Shown: positions 17,516 to 26,655, counted from the stretch's first letter. The stretch is 64,000 nt of DNA from Paenibacillus montanisoli (GCF_003268025.1 NZ_QLUW01000001.1:124001-188000); one strand, 5' to 3'. Notes: generated by a model not told the origin, from the letters alone. Translations and numbers: made by a program.

Positions 17516-19255
17516 TTATAAATATTGAACGTTATAAAGCCGGGCATATGCACCGTCCAAGCGCATCAGCTCCTCATGCTTGCCTTGCTCGACGATTTCG
17601 CCATGCTCGATGACAACGATGAGATCGGCATGCGTTATCGTCGACAGCCGGTGGGCGACGACAAGCGTCGTCCGGTTCTGCGAAAGCTCTGCCAACGATT
17701 CTTGAATGGCATGCTCGGACTCCAAATCGAGCGCCGAGGTCGCTTCATCGAGAACGAGTATGCCGGGATCCTTCAGAAAGACGCGGGCGATGGCGATCCT
17801 CTGCTTCTGGCCTCCCGAGAGCTTGACGCCCCGCTCGCCGATTTCGGTATCGTAGCCCTTCGGCAGCGCTTGAATGAACTCGTGAGCGTTGGCACGTTTG
17901 GCGGCGGCGATCATGTGCTCTTCCGTGCTGTCCGGATTGCCGAGCATGATGTTCTCGCGGACGGAGCCGCTGAACAGGATGTTGTCCTGCAGCACCATGC
18001 CGATCTGGGATCGCAGGCTGTGCTGCGTCACGCTGCGGATCGACTGGCCGTTAATCGTGATGTCGCCCTCCTGCGTATCGTAGAAGCGCGCAAGCAGGCT
18101 GACGAGCGAGGATTTGCCGCCGCCGCTCATGCCGACAAGCGCCACGGTTTTACCTTGCGGAATCCTCAAATCGATATGCCGCAGCACCCACTCCGATTCA
18201 TTCTGGTAGCGGAATGAAACATTGTGGAATCCGATATCGCCCTGTACCGAGCGCAGCTCTTTGGCATCCGGCGCATCGACGATTTCTGGCTGCTCGCCGA
18301 TCAACTCCATGACGCGCTCCAGCGAGGCGGATGCTTGCGTCAGCTCGGTAGACGAGTTCACAAGCCGCCGCAGAGGGGCATAGAGACGGTCCAGATAGCC
18401 GTAGAAGGCGACGAATTCGCCCAGCGTAAGCGATTCTTGCACCACTAAATAACCGCCGCAGGCGAGGACCAGCAGCGGCGCGATTTCAGTAAGAGTATTA
18501 ATAATGGATTGGGTCAGCGCATTCCATCTCGTTAAGGCTAAGGCGCGTTCCAGAAAGGTTTGATTTTTGCGTCCGAACTGCTCCTGCTCATACCGCTCCA
18601 GCGTAAAGCTCTTCACGACAGGAATGCCGTTGACATGCTCGTTCAGATAGCCTTGCATTTCGGCGATGGCCTGTGACCTGGAGCGCGAGTAGGCGCGCAG
18701 CCGCTTATACAGCTTCTTCACGGCATACCCGTAGAACGGCAGCACGGCGATGGCCACGAAGGTCAGCAGCACGTTCATATTGAACATGATGACGAGCGCA
18801 ATGACAAGGGTGAACATATCCAGCCAGATGTTCATAAGCCCGGTTTCGACAAGCGACTTGGTCTGCTCCGCGTCGTTCATCATCCGGGAAATGATTTCAC
18901 CTGATTTGCGGTTCTGGTAGAACCGGATGGAAAGCCGCTGCAAATGGGCGTACAGCTTGTTGCGCAAGTCAAATAACACGCTGCTCGTCGTCAGCTGCGC
19001 GAAATATTGCCGGTAATATTCGATCGGATAACGGATGATTACGAAGAGAATGAAGGCCAGCCCCACGGCTTTGAACAGCTTGTCGGTTTTGTCGGCCGAA
19101 GAGAGCGGCGCAAGCAGCACGTCATCGACGACATATTTGATAAATAACGGCAGCGTGAGCGGGATTCCGAACTTAATAAGGCCGATCGCCAGCGTAATTG
19201 CGATCAGCCATCGGTAGGGCTTGACGATTTGCAGATAGGCGCGAAAATGGTTCAT
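17516..19255 (-). CDS. ABC transporter, fused permease and ATPase (multidrug/lipid exporter type)
   Basis: A 579-residue half-transporter that works as a dimer in the membrane. Residues about 15-300 form the six-helix exporter domain with coupling segments such as RLSIRFYQNRKSGEIISRM. The ATPase domain has Walker A GMSGGGKSS, signature LSGGQKQRIAIARV, Walker B ILVLDEATSALD and switch His VVAHRLST. It resembles B. subtilis YgaD and MsbA-like exporters; substrate is unknown. It lies one base after the NAD kinase stop, so the two are probably translated from one message. Confidence 0.9.
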   Translation of the reverse strand: MNHFRAYLQIVKPYRWLIAITLAIGLIKFGIPLTLPLFIKYVVDDVLLAPLSSADKTDKLFKAVGLAFILFVIIRYPIEYYRQYFAQLTTSSVLFDLRNKLYAHLQRLSIRFYQNRKSGEIISRMMNDAEQTKSLVETGLMNIWLDMFTLVIALVIMFNMNVLLTFVAIAVLPFYGYAVKKLYKRLRAYSRSRSQAIAEMQGYLNEHVNGIPVVKSFTLERYEQEQFGRKNQTFLERALALTRWNALTQSIINTLTEIAPLLVLACGGYLVVQESLTLGEFVAFYGYLDRLYAPLRRLVNSSTELTQASASLERVMELIGEQPEIVDAPDAKELRSVQGDIGFHNVSFRYQNESEWVLRHIDLRIPQGKTVALVGMSGGGKSSLVSLLARFYDTQEGDITINGQSIRSVTQHSLRSQIGMVLQDNILFSGSVRENIMLGNPDSTEEHMIAAAKRANAHEFIQALPKGYDTEIGERGVKLSGGQKQRIAIARVFLKDPGILVLDEATSALDLESEHAIQESLAELSQNRTTLVVAHRLSTITHADLIVVIEHGEIVEQGKHEELMRLDGAYARLYNVQYL

Positions 19256-19256
19256 C

Positions 19257-20054
19257 TTATTTCACGTCATAACCGAGGAACGCTTCACGCACCCGGTTCC
19301 AGAATGTAAACGGCCGATAGCGGGCGAAGCTTACCTTGCGCGAAGCTACGCTGCACCGGATGGAGCGGATATCGTTCCGAACGATCGCGATGTGATCGAA
19401 CGTCAGCTGCAACCGCTGACCCTGGCGCGGAATCATGTCGCAGTGATGATGCTGCGGCAGCACGACGGAGGAACCAAGCGTGCGGTAGACGCGGTTATTG
19501 ATCGAGGCAATCTCGGCGATTTGCAGCGATTCGATCGACGGATGAATCACGGCGCCGCCCAAGCTTTTGTTGTACGCGGTGCTTCCCGATGGCGTCGAAA
19601 CGACGATGCCGTCGCCGCGGAACATTTCGAACATTTCATCGTTGATATTAATTTGCGCGACAAGCATGTTGTCCAAGCCTTTTAGCGTAAACTCATTCAG
19701 CGCGGTGTGCGTCATTACGCCTTCGTCCGTATCCAGCTCGACTTGGGCAAGCGGATAGCGCACGATGCGCGGTTCGCATTCCCCCATCATCCGTATGAGC
19801 TCTTCCAGCTCATCGGCTTTCCAGTCGGCAAAGAAGCCAAGGTGGCCGGTATGTATGCCAATGAATGCGAGATCGTCAATTCGGTTCACATACGTGTGAA
19901 AGGCCTTCAGCAGCGTTCCGTCGCCGCCGATCGAAATGACCATCTCAGGATTATCGTCGTTGCGGGTGAGTCCTCGTTCTGCTGCAAGCTCATGGAAGCG
20001 GGTGACAAGCTCCTTCGAGAGCTTATCCCCTCTGTCAATTACGACATAGTTCAA
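19257..20054 (-). CDS. nadK: NAD kinase
   Basis: Phosphorylates NAD+ to NADP+. The catalytic GGDG motif is at residues 43-46 (ISIGGDGTLL) and the nucleotide-binding segment SGSTAYNKSLGGAVIHPS follows, both diagnostic. TTG 20052-20054 is chosen because GAAGGGG lies nine bases upstream and the resulting start MNYVVIDRGD aligns with the family; the longer frame to 20117 lacks a site. At 265 residues it matches B. subtilis NadK. It lies between ylbJ and the ABC exporter on the same strand. Confidence 0.93.
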   Translation of the reverse strand: MNYVVIDRGDKLSKELVTRFHELAAERGLTRNDDNPEMVISIGGDGTLLKAFHTYVNRIDDLAFIGIHTGHLGFFADWKADELEELIRMMGECEPRIVRYPLAQVELDTDEGVMTHTALNEFTLKGLDNMLVAQININDEMFEMFRGDGIVVSTPSGSTAYNKSLGGAVIHPSIESLQIAEIASINNRVYRTLGSSVVLPQHHHCDMIPRQGQRLQLTFDHIAIVRNDIRSIRCSVASRKVSFARYRPFTFWNRVREAFLGYDVK

Positions 20055-20119
20055 ATCTAGGCGCCCCTTCCGCGCAGTTAATACTTGAATCATAGCGGAA
20101 AAAAGATTTGAATTCAATG

Positions 20120-21211
20120 TCAGGACACAGGGCCGAGCGAGCTCCAGAGCAGATAAATTAAGGCTGTAGAGATGCAGCCGTGCACGAGACGCGCAAGGAT
20201 AAACGGCCTGTAACGCAGGTTCGTATGGCTGAGGAGGCTCGCTATCTGAGCATGCACGGAGAGGCCGCCCCAGGAGAGAATGAATGCGGCGATCGCCGCT
20301 TGGTGGATTAGGCCGCTGCCGCTCGCCGTACCGGCGGAGCGCGCGCCTAGCGTGACCTCGAAGATGCCGTTCACGACAGCGTCGGAGAGCGCGGACGGTA
20401 CGTGAATCAAACTAAGGATGGCTCGAATGCCCTGAGCCAGCACCTCAATGCCCCCGGCCTGCCGCAGCAGCTCCATGATGACGGAGAACACGACGACGAG
20501 GCCGCCTACGACGATCATCAGCCGCAGGGCGGCTTGTATGGCATCTTGAAGGAGCACGCCGATGGTGCGTCCGTCCATGATACGAGCGGTATGCATCGCA
20601 TGGATCGCCTCTGTCAGCCGGCTCCTCCGCTTGCTTTTGCCGGCGTTCTTGCCGCTGTCGCTGCCTGATGACTTCGACGGTTTCTCGTTCCGGTCATGAA
20701 ACCGCATCAAGAGGCCGATAATCAGGCCGCCGCCGTAATGAGCCGCAGCCAGTACCGGCGCAAGTGCGACGTTATGGAAGAAGCCGACGGAAACGGCGCC
20801 GATGAGAAAGATCGGGTCCGATGTCGTCGTAAACGCGACGAGCCTCTCACCTTCAGACCGGGTGATCAGTTTCTGCTCCCACAGCTGGGCCGTTAACCTC
20901 GCCCCGACCGGATAGCCGGAGGCGTAGCCCATCGTGACGACGAAACCCCCGATGCCGGGGATTCGAAATAGCGGCCGCATGAAAGGGTCTAATATTTTTC
21001 CGAAAAAATGAACGATGCCAAGGCCAAGCAGCAGCTCGGAGATGACGAAGAACGGGAAGAGCGCCGGGAACAGCACCTCCCACCAGATCGATAGTCCTCG
21101 TATGGAAGCGGCAAGTGCCTCGGCAGGAAAGCTTATCATCAGCAGCACGAGCAGCACGGTTGACCAAGCCGGTATAAGTGACGGGCGAAGCAGAAAGCGG
21201 ACGACGTGCAT
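20120..21211 (-). CDS. ylbJ: Sporulation integral membrane protein YlbJ
   Basis: A polytopic membrane protein of 363 residues with nucleoside-recognition (Gate) type segments, for example FPALFPFFVISELLLGLGIV and MGYASGYPVGARLTAQLW. In B. subtilis YlbJ is a SigE-dependent protein needed for proper spore cortex; the transported solute is not established. A Lys/Arg-rich cytosolic loop (KNAGKSKRRSRL) separates the two halves. AAGGAGGGG precedes the ATG. It is first in a leftward group with nadK and the ABC exporter. Confidence 0.9.
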   Translation of the reverse strand: MHVVRFLLRPSLIPAWSTVLLVLLMISFPAEALAASIRGLSIWWEVLFPALFPFFVISELLLGLGIVHFFGKILDPFMRPLFRIPGIGGFVVTMGYASGYPVGARLTAQLWEQKLITRSEGERLVAFTTTSDPIFLIGAVSVGFFHNVALAPVLAAAHYGGGLIIGLLMRFHDRNEKPSKSSGSDSGKNAGKSKRRSRLTEAIHAMHTARIMDGRTIGVLLQDAIQAALRLMIVVGGLVVVFSVIMELLRQAGGIEVLAQGIRAILSLIHVPSALSDAVVNGIFEVTLGARSAGTASGSGLIHQAAIAAFILSWGGLSVHAQIASLLSHTNLRYRPFILARLVHGCISTALIYLLWSSLGPVS

Positions 21212-21431
21212 GCGAGGCCCCTCCTTGAACGAAAAATACTGCTATTACTGCTATATGTGAGGAGGAGGACAATCATCACTTGTCCGGAAGAATGCTTTTT
21301 CCAGAAAGGGCGGCAGCTTGAGGGAATTTAGCAATTTATGGTTGAGAAAACGCTTGCAAAACGATGTATGATTTTGTGTCCGCGTGTGATACAATTGAAT
21401 TATGTTAATCGAACGCAAGAGGTGATGACTA

Positions 21432-21524
21432 ATGAGTATAATTGCCGGCATCCTCGTATGCGCATTCGTCTATGTCATCCGCGAGTCCTTGTTGGCTCCC
21501 GGGGAAGAGGATTATGAAAGCTGA
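21432..21524 (+). CDS. Small membrane peptide, 30 residues
   Basis: An ORF preceded by GAGGTGATGACTA at good distance encodes one hydrophobic helix (MSIIAGILVCAFVYVIRESL) and a short acidic tail LAPGEEDYES. A clear terminator follows 42 bases after the stop. An upstream GATACAAT at 21388-21395 resembles a SigE -10 element, with an imperfect -35 region before it, so sporulation expression is possible. It is typical of small single-span proteins that associate with a larger membrane partner. Family and function unknown. Confidence 0.65.
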   Translation: MSIIAGILVCAFVYVIRESLLAPGEEDYES

Positions 21525-21565
21525 CTAAGTCGGACTCTTATTCGCACCACTATTTACTGCCACAG

Positions 21566-21594
21566 ATGCCCTCTTGCCGGAGGGCATTTTTTTA
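21566..21594 (+). terminator. Terminator of the 30-residue peptide gene
   Basis: ATGCCCTC and GAGGGCAT pair around TTGCCG and are followed by a run of T residues. Confidence 0.88.
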
Positions 21595-21672
21595 TATGCC
21601 TACAGGAGCTTATTTCGTGTTAAAATAAGAGTAATATATTTGCTTCAAAAGGCCTAAAAAACGGAGTTGAAA

Positions 21673-22056
21673 ATGACGATGAGTAACTATAGCACTATTT
21701 ATGAGGCTGTCGGAGGGGTCGCGGGCATCAAGACGATCGTACAGGCCTTTTATCCTAAAGTTCTGAAACATCCATTGCTTGGGCCGCTCTTCCCGGCGGA
21801 TATCACTCCTGTCATGGAGAAGCAGACGATGTTCCTTACGCAATTTTTCGGCGGACCGTCCCTGTATTCCGATGAGTACGGGCATCCCATGATGCGGGCA
21901 AGGCACATGCCGTTTCCGATCACGCGTGAACGTGCGGAAGCATGGCTTGGCTGCATGCGTGAAGCGCTGGCCGAATCGAACCTGCCGCAGGAGCTGCAGC
22001 AACTGATGATCGAGCGCCTCTCTGGACCCGCGTATCATTTCGTGAATCAACCATAA
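21673..22056 (+). CDS. Group II truncated haemoglobin
   Basis: A 127-residue 2-on-2 globin, close in length to B. subtilis YjbI. Proximal haem ligand is His78 in RARHMPF; the G-helix Trp of group II globins is present in AWLGCM, and the B-helix Phe-Tyr pair in AFYPKV. These proteins bind oxygen or peroxide and are linked to oxidative or disulfide stress. ATG 21673 is chosen because CGGAG is six bases upstream; TTG 21667 would overlap that site. The next gene starts 22 bases later. Confidence 0.88.
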   Translation: MTMSNYSTIYEAVGGVAGIKTIVQAFYPKVLKHPLLGPLFPADITPVMEKQTMFLTQFFGGPSLYSDEYGHPMMRARHMPFPITRERAEAWLGCMREALAESNLPQELQQLMIERLSGPAYHFVNQP

Positions 22057-22078
22057 CGATTGGGAGACGTGACGACGA

Positions 22079-22771
22079 ATGGATCCACTTTATCAGACTT
22101 CGATTACTTGCATCTGCTGTGAGAGCACATACAAGACGTCACGTGTACGCCCAAGCTTTAAGAAACCTGCCGGAAGGGATACTGATTTCTGTTCCCAATA
22201 TAAGACGGAATGCAACCCGGATTTCTACGTGGTGCGCGTGTGCCCGACTTGCGGCTTCGCTTCCACGGAGAACGGCAAAGCGGTCCTGACCGAGGCGGAG
22301 AAGCGGAAATACAAGGATGCGCTCGGCGACCGCTGGAGCTCCCGCGAATACGGCGGCGCGCGGACGAAGGAGCAGGCGCTGGAATGCTACAAGCTTGCCT
22401 TGCTCTGCGGCGGCGTTATCGCGGAGAAGGAGCGCGTCATCGCCGGCATTCTCCATCACATTGCCTGGCTGTACCGGTACGAAGGCAATAAGGAGCAGGA
22501 GCAGCGATTTCTGCGCTATGCGCTGGATGCGTATATTGCCGTATTCGAAACGGAAAGCGGCTCGCTCAACAATGCGAAGCTGATGTATCTGATCGGGGAG
22601 CTGTACCGCCGTATCGGCGAGCCGCGCACGGCCGTGCGCTGGTTCGCGCGGGTCGTCAACGACAAGCGGATCGAGGACGCTTCGATGATCCGGGCCTGCC
22701 GCGATCAGTGGCAGCTGCTTCGCGAGCAGCAGCAGGAAGACAATTTCGATGAAGAGCCTGCCGCGATGTAA
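22079..22771 (+). CDS. DUF2225 protein
   Basis: A 230-residue cytosolic protein beginning with a zinc-ribbon-like arrangement, CICCESTYKTSRVRPSF then RVCPTCGFAS, followed by helical TPR-like repeats (ALECYKLALLCG, FLRYALDAYIAVFET, IGEPRTAVRWFARVVND). The DUF2225 family is widespread in Firmicutes and has no established function; metal binding plus protein interaction is inferred. It is probably cotranscribed with the globin and ends at a bidirectional terminator. Confidence 0.85.
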   Translation: MDPLYQTSITCICCESTYKTSRVRPSFKKPAGRDTDFCSQYKTECNPDFYVVRVCPTCGFASTENGKAVLTEAEKRKYKDALGDRWSSREYGGARTKEQALECYKLALLCGGVIAEKERVIAGILHHIAWLYRYEGNKEQEQRFLRYALDAYIAVFETESGSLNNAKLMYLIGELYRRIGEPRTAVRWFARVVNDKRIEDASMIRACRDQWQLLREQQQEDNFDEEPAAM

Positions 22772-22775
22772 TGTG

Positions 22776-22817
22776 AAAAAAGCCGTCCGAGCCATATATT
22801 GGCTTGGACGGCTTTTT
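22776..22817. terminator. Bidirectional terminator
   Basis: AAAAAGCCGTCCGAGCC pairs with GGCTTGGACGGCTTTTT, serving the DUF2225 gene and the convergent small-protein operon. Confidence 0.92.
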
Positions 22818-22823
22818 GTCGTG

Positions 22824-23060
22824 TTAGGCGCGGCGCAGCTTCGTATCGGTCAGCAAGTAGTCTTGGTCGGCATCCACGACCGTCACGCGGTTATGGCAGC
22901 ACGGAAAGACGAGCAGGCGCTTCTTGCCTGTCCGAATATCGCTTAGCTCGCGGGGCCGAAGAGGGAGAAGGACGTTGTCTTTGCTGCAGAACGGACAGCT
23001 GGGCACGTAAACGTCTTTCATGACGATGTCATAAGGCCATGCGCGTTCGAAAGGGATCAC
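22824..23060 (-). CDS. Small Cys-containing hypothetical protein
   Basis: A 78-residue protein with CPFC near residue 22 and PCCHN near residue 53, a pattern that could bind one zinc as a ribbon. It has no membrane segment. Its start overlaps the end of the YycC-like gene by four bases, so the two are translationally coupled. I do not know a characterised homologue. Confidence 0.7.
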   Translation of the reverse strand: MIPFERAWPYDIVMKDVYVPSCPFCSKDNVLLPLRPRELSDIRTGKKRLLVFPCCHNRVTVVDADQDYLLTDTKLRRA

Positions 23061-23230
23061 GTGCTGGATGCTCCTTTATCTTCAGCCTCGGCAGCCGATT
23101 TCTTGGCGAGCTCCGCGATCTTCTGCAGCAAGATATGTTTGGGCATATGCATCAAATGCTCCAGCGGGACATTCAGCTCTTTGGCCAGCTTGATTGCGGT
23201 TTCGGGTGAGAGCTGCAATGGTTGGGTCAT
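23057..23230 (-). CDS. YycC-like small protein
   Basis: A 57-residue helical protein, with the string SPETAIKLAKELNVPLEHLM and PKHILLQKIAEL matching the short YycC family of Bacillaceae. Function is unknown. The ATG at 23228-23230 has AAGGAG eight bases upstream; the GTG nine bases further out would overlap that site. It is the first gene of a two-gene leftward unit. Confidence 0.78.
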   Translation of the reverse strand: MTQPLQLSPETAIKLAKELNVPLEHLMHMPKHILLQKIAELAKKSAAEAEDKGASST

Positions 23231-23335
23231 GATAATCACTCCTTCAAAGTTGGAAAATTCAGCGACTATGGCGTTATAATTCAGTTATACACCGCTGAAG
23301 GTGAATTCGCAACGCGGTGAAAGAGGAGGCTGCGA

Positions 23336-25135
23336 ATGGAATCATCATTACCGATGTCTTGGGATTTAGAAACGATTTACGCGGGAGGCTCCGGCTCAGC
23401 CGCATTTGCCGAGGAGCTTAAAGGGCTGGAGCGGGATATTGACGAGCTTGACCGCAGTCTGGAGCAGGCTTCGGAGAGCGGCTCCGCCGCTTCCGCAAAG
23501 CAGTTGTCAGCTTGGACGGAGTCCGTTCAATCGATCCTGATGCGGCTGCGCCAATCCGATTCCTTTGTCGGCTGCTTGCAAGCGCAGCAAATGAAGGATT
23601 CCGCGGCAAACGGACTCAATGACCGGGTTAAAACATTGATGGCGAAGTTCAGCGCCGCCCTTACCAGCTTTGACGAGCAGCTGCTGCGCACAGATGACGA
23701 AAGCTGGACGAGCTGGCTGCAGTCGTCCGAGGTATCGCCGGTCGCCTTCGTGCTGAATGAGCGCCGCGAAGCGGTCAAGGAGAAGCTCCCGCCCAAGGAG
23801 GAGGCGCTTGCTGCTGAGCTGGCCATCGACGGTTACCATGGCTGGGGCGATTTCTATAACACGATCGTATCGCGCATCCGGTTCGAAATTACGGAGAGCG
23901 ACGGAACGCAGAAGCAGCTTTCCGCCGGCCAAATGCATAACCGGTTAAGCAATCGGGACCGCTCCGTGCGCGAAGCCGCATTTGCGGAATGGGAACGCGA
24001 ATGGTCGGAGCAGGGAGATTTGTGCGCAGATACGCTGAACCGCATTTCCGGCTTCCGGCTGAAGCTGTACGAGAAGCGCGGCTGGAAATCGGCGCTGAAG
24101 GAGCCGTTGGCCATAAACCGGATGAGCGAAGCTACATTGAACGCGATGTGGGCGGCAGTCGGCGAAGGGAAGCCAAAGCTTGTCCGCTATCTGGAGCGCA
24201 AGGCGAAGCTCCTTGGCATCGAGAAACTGGATTGGCACGATGTCAACGCTCCGCTCGGCTCCGCTGGCAAATCGGTGCCATATAGCGAGGCGGCCGCCAT
24301 CATTACGGAGCAGTTCCGTGCGTTTAGCCCGGATTTGGCGGATTTTACGGAAATGGCTTTCCGCGATGCCTGGATTGAAGCGGAAGATCGTTCAGGGAAG
24401 CGTCCGGGCGGATTCTGCACCGCTTTTCCGAAAAGCGAACAGACCCGGATCTTCATGACTTACTCCGGCACCCCTTCGAATGTGTCGACCCTAGCGCATG
24501 AGCTGGGACATGCCGATCATCAGCACGTCATGAACGATTTGCCGCCATTTGCCCAGGAGTATGCGAGCAACGTGGCGGAGACGGCTTCGACCTTTGCGGA
24601 GATGATTGTATCGGATTCTACTCTGAGGGCTGCGTCTGGTCGCGAGGAGAAGCTGGCGCTGCTCGATGATAAGCTGAGCAATGCGGTCTCGTTCTTCATG
24701 GATATCCGCGCAAGGTTCTTGTTTGAACAGCGTTTCTACGAACGCCGCACGCAGGGCATGCTGACGAAGGAAGAGCTTTGCGAGCTGATGGAGGGCGCGC
24801 AGCGCGAAGCGTTTGGCGGCGCGCTCGGCGGCGTGCATCCGCATTTCTGGGCGTCGAAGCTGCATTTTTACTTAACGGATGTACCGTTCTACAATTTCCC
24901 GTACACGTTCGGCTATCTGTTCAGCTGCGGAATTTACGCGCAGGCGAACAAGGAAGGCGAGGCTTTTGCAGACCGCTATGTGGCTCTGCTGCGTGACACC
25001 GGGCTGATGACCGTTGAGGATTTGGCGCAAAAGCATCTCGGCGTACGTCTCGACGGGCCTGACTTCTGGCGCGAAGCGGTGCAGCTCGCGTTGGCGGACG
25101 TAGACGAGTTTCTGGCACTGACGGAAGAAGGCTGA
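23336..25135 (+). CDS. M3 family oligoendopeptidase (PepF-like)
   Basis: A cytosolic zinc metallopeptidase of 599 residues that degrades short peptides. The catalytic motif HELGHADH is present, with the third zinc ligand expected in AETASTFAEM about 25 residues later. The C-terminal M3 substrate residues lie around HFWASKLHFY and FYNFPYTFGYLF. The N-terminal helical region is the PepF-type lid. GAGGAGG precedes the ATG. A weaker terminator follows. The peptide importer at 5-11 kb would supply possible substrates, but no operon link exists. Confidence 0.92.
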   Translation: MESSLPMSWDLETIYAGGSGSAAFAEELKGLERDIDELDRSLEQASESGSAASAKQLSAWTESVQSILMRLRQSDSFVGCLQAQQMKDSAANGLNDRVKTLMAKFSAALTSFDEQLLRTDDESWTSWLQSSEVSPVAFVLNERREAVKEKLPPKEEALAAELAIDGYHGWGDFYNTIVSRIRFEITESDGTQKQLSAGQMHNRLSNRDRSVREAAFAEWEREWSEQGDLCADTLNRISGFRLKLYEKRGWKSALKEPLAINRMSEATLNAMWAAVGEGKPKLVRYLERKAKLLGIEKLDWHDVNAPLGSAGKSVPYSEAAAIITEQFRAFSPDLADFTEMAFRDAWIEAEDRSGKRPGGFCTAFPKSEQTRIFMTYSGTPSNVSTLAHELGHADHQHVMNDLPPFAQEYASNVAETASTFAEMIVSDSTLRAASGREEKLALLDDKLSNAVSFFMDIRARFLFEQRFYERRTQGMLTKEELCELMEGAQREAFGGALGGVHPHFWASKLHFYLTDVPFYNFPYTFGYLFSCGIYAQANKEGEAFADRYVALLRDTGLMTVEDLAQKHLGVRLDGPDFWREAVQLALADVDEFLALTEEG

Positions 25136-25184
25136 TGGTAGAGGGTTAAAACCTTCCATATCGTGGAATACTGCAAGTATAGAG

Positions 25185-25219
25185 AACGGTGCGGCCTTAG
25201 AGGTGACTGCGCCGTTTTT
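25185..25219 (+). terminator. Probable terminator of the oligoendopeptidase gene
   Basis: AACGGTGC and GCGCCGTT pair (one G-T) across a 16-base loop and are followed by T residues. Confidence 0.6.
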
Positions 25220-25258
25220 CTGTCAGCAGAACTGCGTTTAGGAAGGAGCGGTTGAAAC

Positions 25259-25735
25259 ATGCAAGTAGAGCAGACATTTGTAATGGTAAAACCCGACGGC
25301 GTACGGCGGGGGCTGATCGGCCCGATCATTTCGCGGTTTGAGCAAAAAGGCTTCGAGCTTGCCGCGATCTCGCTGCGCACGATCGACCGGCAGTTGGCCG
25401 AACAGCACTACGGCGAGCTTCGGGAGAAGCCATTCTTCGGCGAATTGGTCGATTATTTGACCTCAGGTCCGGTATGCGCGATGATCTGGCGAGGCCGACA
25501 TGCGGTCGAGAACGCCCGTGCCATAATCGGCCGAACGAATCCCGTTGAGGCGGGGCCGGGAACAATCCGCGGCGATTACGGCATGGACATTTCAGGAAAC
25601 ATCGTGCACGGATCGGACTCGGACGCAAGCGCTGCCCGAGAAATCGCCTTGTTCTTTAACAGGGAAGCAGCGTCGCCGCCTGTCCACTTGTTTGGCGGAA
25701 CGGTCGTGGGGCAGGATGAACGGGCGGTCCACTAG
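25259..25735 (+). CDS. ndk: Nucleoside diphosphate kinase
   Basis: Transfers the gamma phosphate of ATP to nucleoside diphosphates through a phospho-histidine. The active-site His is at residue 117 in NIVHGSDS; the N-terminal [14 protein letters not shown] motif and RGDYGMD loop are typical. At 158 residues it is about ten longer than most bacterial Ndk because of a short C-terminal extension ([14 protein letters not shown]). AAGGAG precedes the ATG. Confidence 0.96.
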   Translation: MQVEQTFVMVKPDGVRRGLIGPIISRFEQKGFELAAISLRTIDRQLAEQHYGELREKPFFGELVDYLTSGPVCAMIWRGRHAVENARAIIGRTNPVEAGPGTIRGDYGMDISGNIVHGSDSDASAAREIALFFNREAASPPVHLFGGTVVGQDERAVH

Positions 25736-25749
25736 ACTGTCGTTTACAA

Positions 25750-25793
25750 AAGAAAGCCCTCGCGCATCTCAAGCTGAGAACGGAGGGCTTTCG
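25750..25793. terminator. Bidirectional terminator between ndk and the nitroreductase
   Basis: GAAAGCCCTC pairs with GGAGGGCTTTC; the loop contains a second small stem TCTCAAGCTGAGA. Confidence 0.85.
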
Positions 25794-25816
25794 CTTTATT
25801 TTTTACTTGTTCCGAA

Positions 25817-26455
25817 TTAGAACGTTTCGTTGATGACCAGCTTGCTTAGCGGCAGGCGGGATGTCGGACGGCCCGGTGCAGCAGCTTCGCCGATCGGAAT
25901 CATCATAACCGGGATGTAGCGGTCAGGGATGTTTAGCGCTTCAACGAGTTTCGCTTTGTCAAAACCGCCCATCGGTACGGTGTCATAGCCTTTTGCTTTC
26001 GCTGCTAGCATCAGCTGCATCGCTGCAAGACCTGCGTTCTTGTTTGCTTCATCACGTGCAACCTGCTCGTAGGAATAAGCGCCTTCGATTTGATTGACCA
26101 TGTTGTCGCGGATTTCTTGCGGAATGTGACCTGCTGCCAGCATTTCGTCATAGATTTCGCGGCCAGTGATTTGCGCTTGAAGGTCACCTAGAACGACGAC
26201 GACTACGGAAGCGTCGGATACTTGTTGTTGACCGTATGCGATCGGACGGATCGCATCTTTCTGATCTTGGTTTTTAATGACGAGGAAACGCCATTGCTGC
26301 AGATTCCAAGAGGATGGCGCTATTGCCGCCAGCTCAAGAATTTCGTTCAACGTCTCATCCGGAATGACGACATCTCTCTTGAATTGGCGAACGGAATGAC
26401 GCTCGCGCATCGCTTGCTCGGCGGTAAGTGCGGTAACGGTATGATTTTGGTTCAT
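25817..26455 (-). CDS. Nitroreductase family FMN oxidoreductase
   Basis: A 212-residue flavoprotein of the nitro/FMN reductase fold: RERHSVRQFKRD is the FMN-phosphate-binding start, APSSWNLQQWRFLVI the conserved Ser/Asn-rich loop, and LAAKAKGYDTVPMGGFD the C-terminal flavin contact. Relatives such as B. subtilis YodC or YdgI reduce nitro or quinone compounds with NAD(P)H. ATG 26453-26455 is preferred because GAGAGGAAG lies nine bases upstream. A near-perfect palindrome overlaps the predicted -10 box, suggesting tight repression. Confidence 0.88.
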   Translation of the reverse strand: MNQNHTVTALTAEQAMRERHSVRQFKRDVVIPDETLNEILELAAIAPSSWNLQQWRFLVIKNQDQKDAIRPIAYGQQQVSDASVVVVVLGDLQAQITGREIYDEMLAAGHIPQEIRDNMVNQIEGAYSYEQVARDEANKNAGLAAMQLMLAAKAKGYDTVPMGGFDKAKLVEALNIPDRYIPVMMIPIGEAAAPGRPTSRLPLSKLVINETF

Positions 26456-26525
26456 AATAGGTATCTTCCTCTCCATTTGGAATGAATGTAAATATAAGTA
26501 ACTTAACTTTCATCATGTGACTAAC

Positions 26526-26557
26526 GTAAGTATAGTATACTTACAAAAGATAAGCAA
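26526..26557 (-). promoter_or_regulatory. Nitroreductase promoter with overlapping palindromic operator
   Basis: On the minus strand TTGCTT (26552-26557) and TATACT (26529-26534) are 17 bases apart. The 19-base near-palindrome GTAAGTATAGTATACTTAC at 26526-26544 covers the -10 box. The pattern of GTAAGTA half-sites recalls operators of HxlR/DUF24 redox regulators such as YodB, which control nitroreductase genes in B. subtilis; the regulator itself is not in this window. Confidence 0.7.
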
Positions 26558-26599
26558 CTACATTTTTTATGGATGTTGGAAAATTTCTTAGCTAAGCTG

Positions 26600-26629
26600 T
26601 TGACTGCCGCTTCGAAAATGTGGTAAATT
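26600..26629 (+). promoter_or_regulatory. Predicted promoter of the Flp/Tad operon
   Basis: TTGACT and TAAATT with an 18-base spacer, the only clear SigA-like pair upstream of the Tad genes. Confidence 0.55.
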
Positions 26630-26655
26630 ATGGTCAATATCGCTAAACGCTACGG

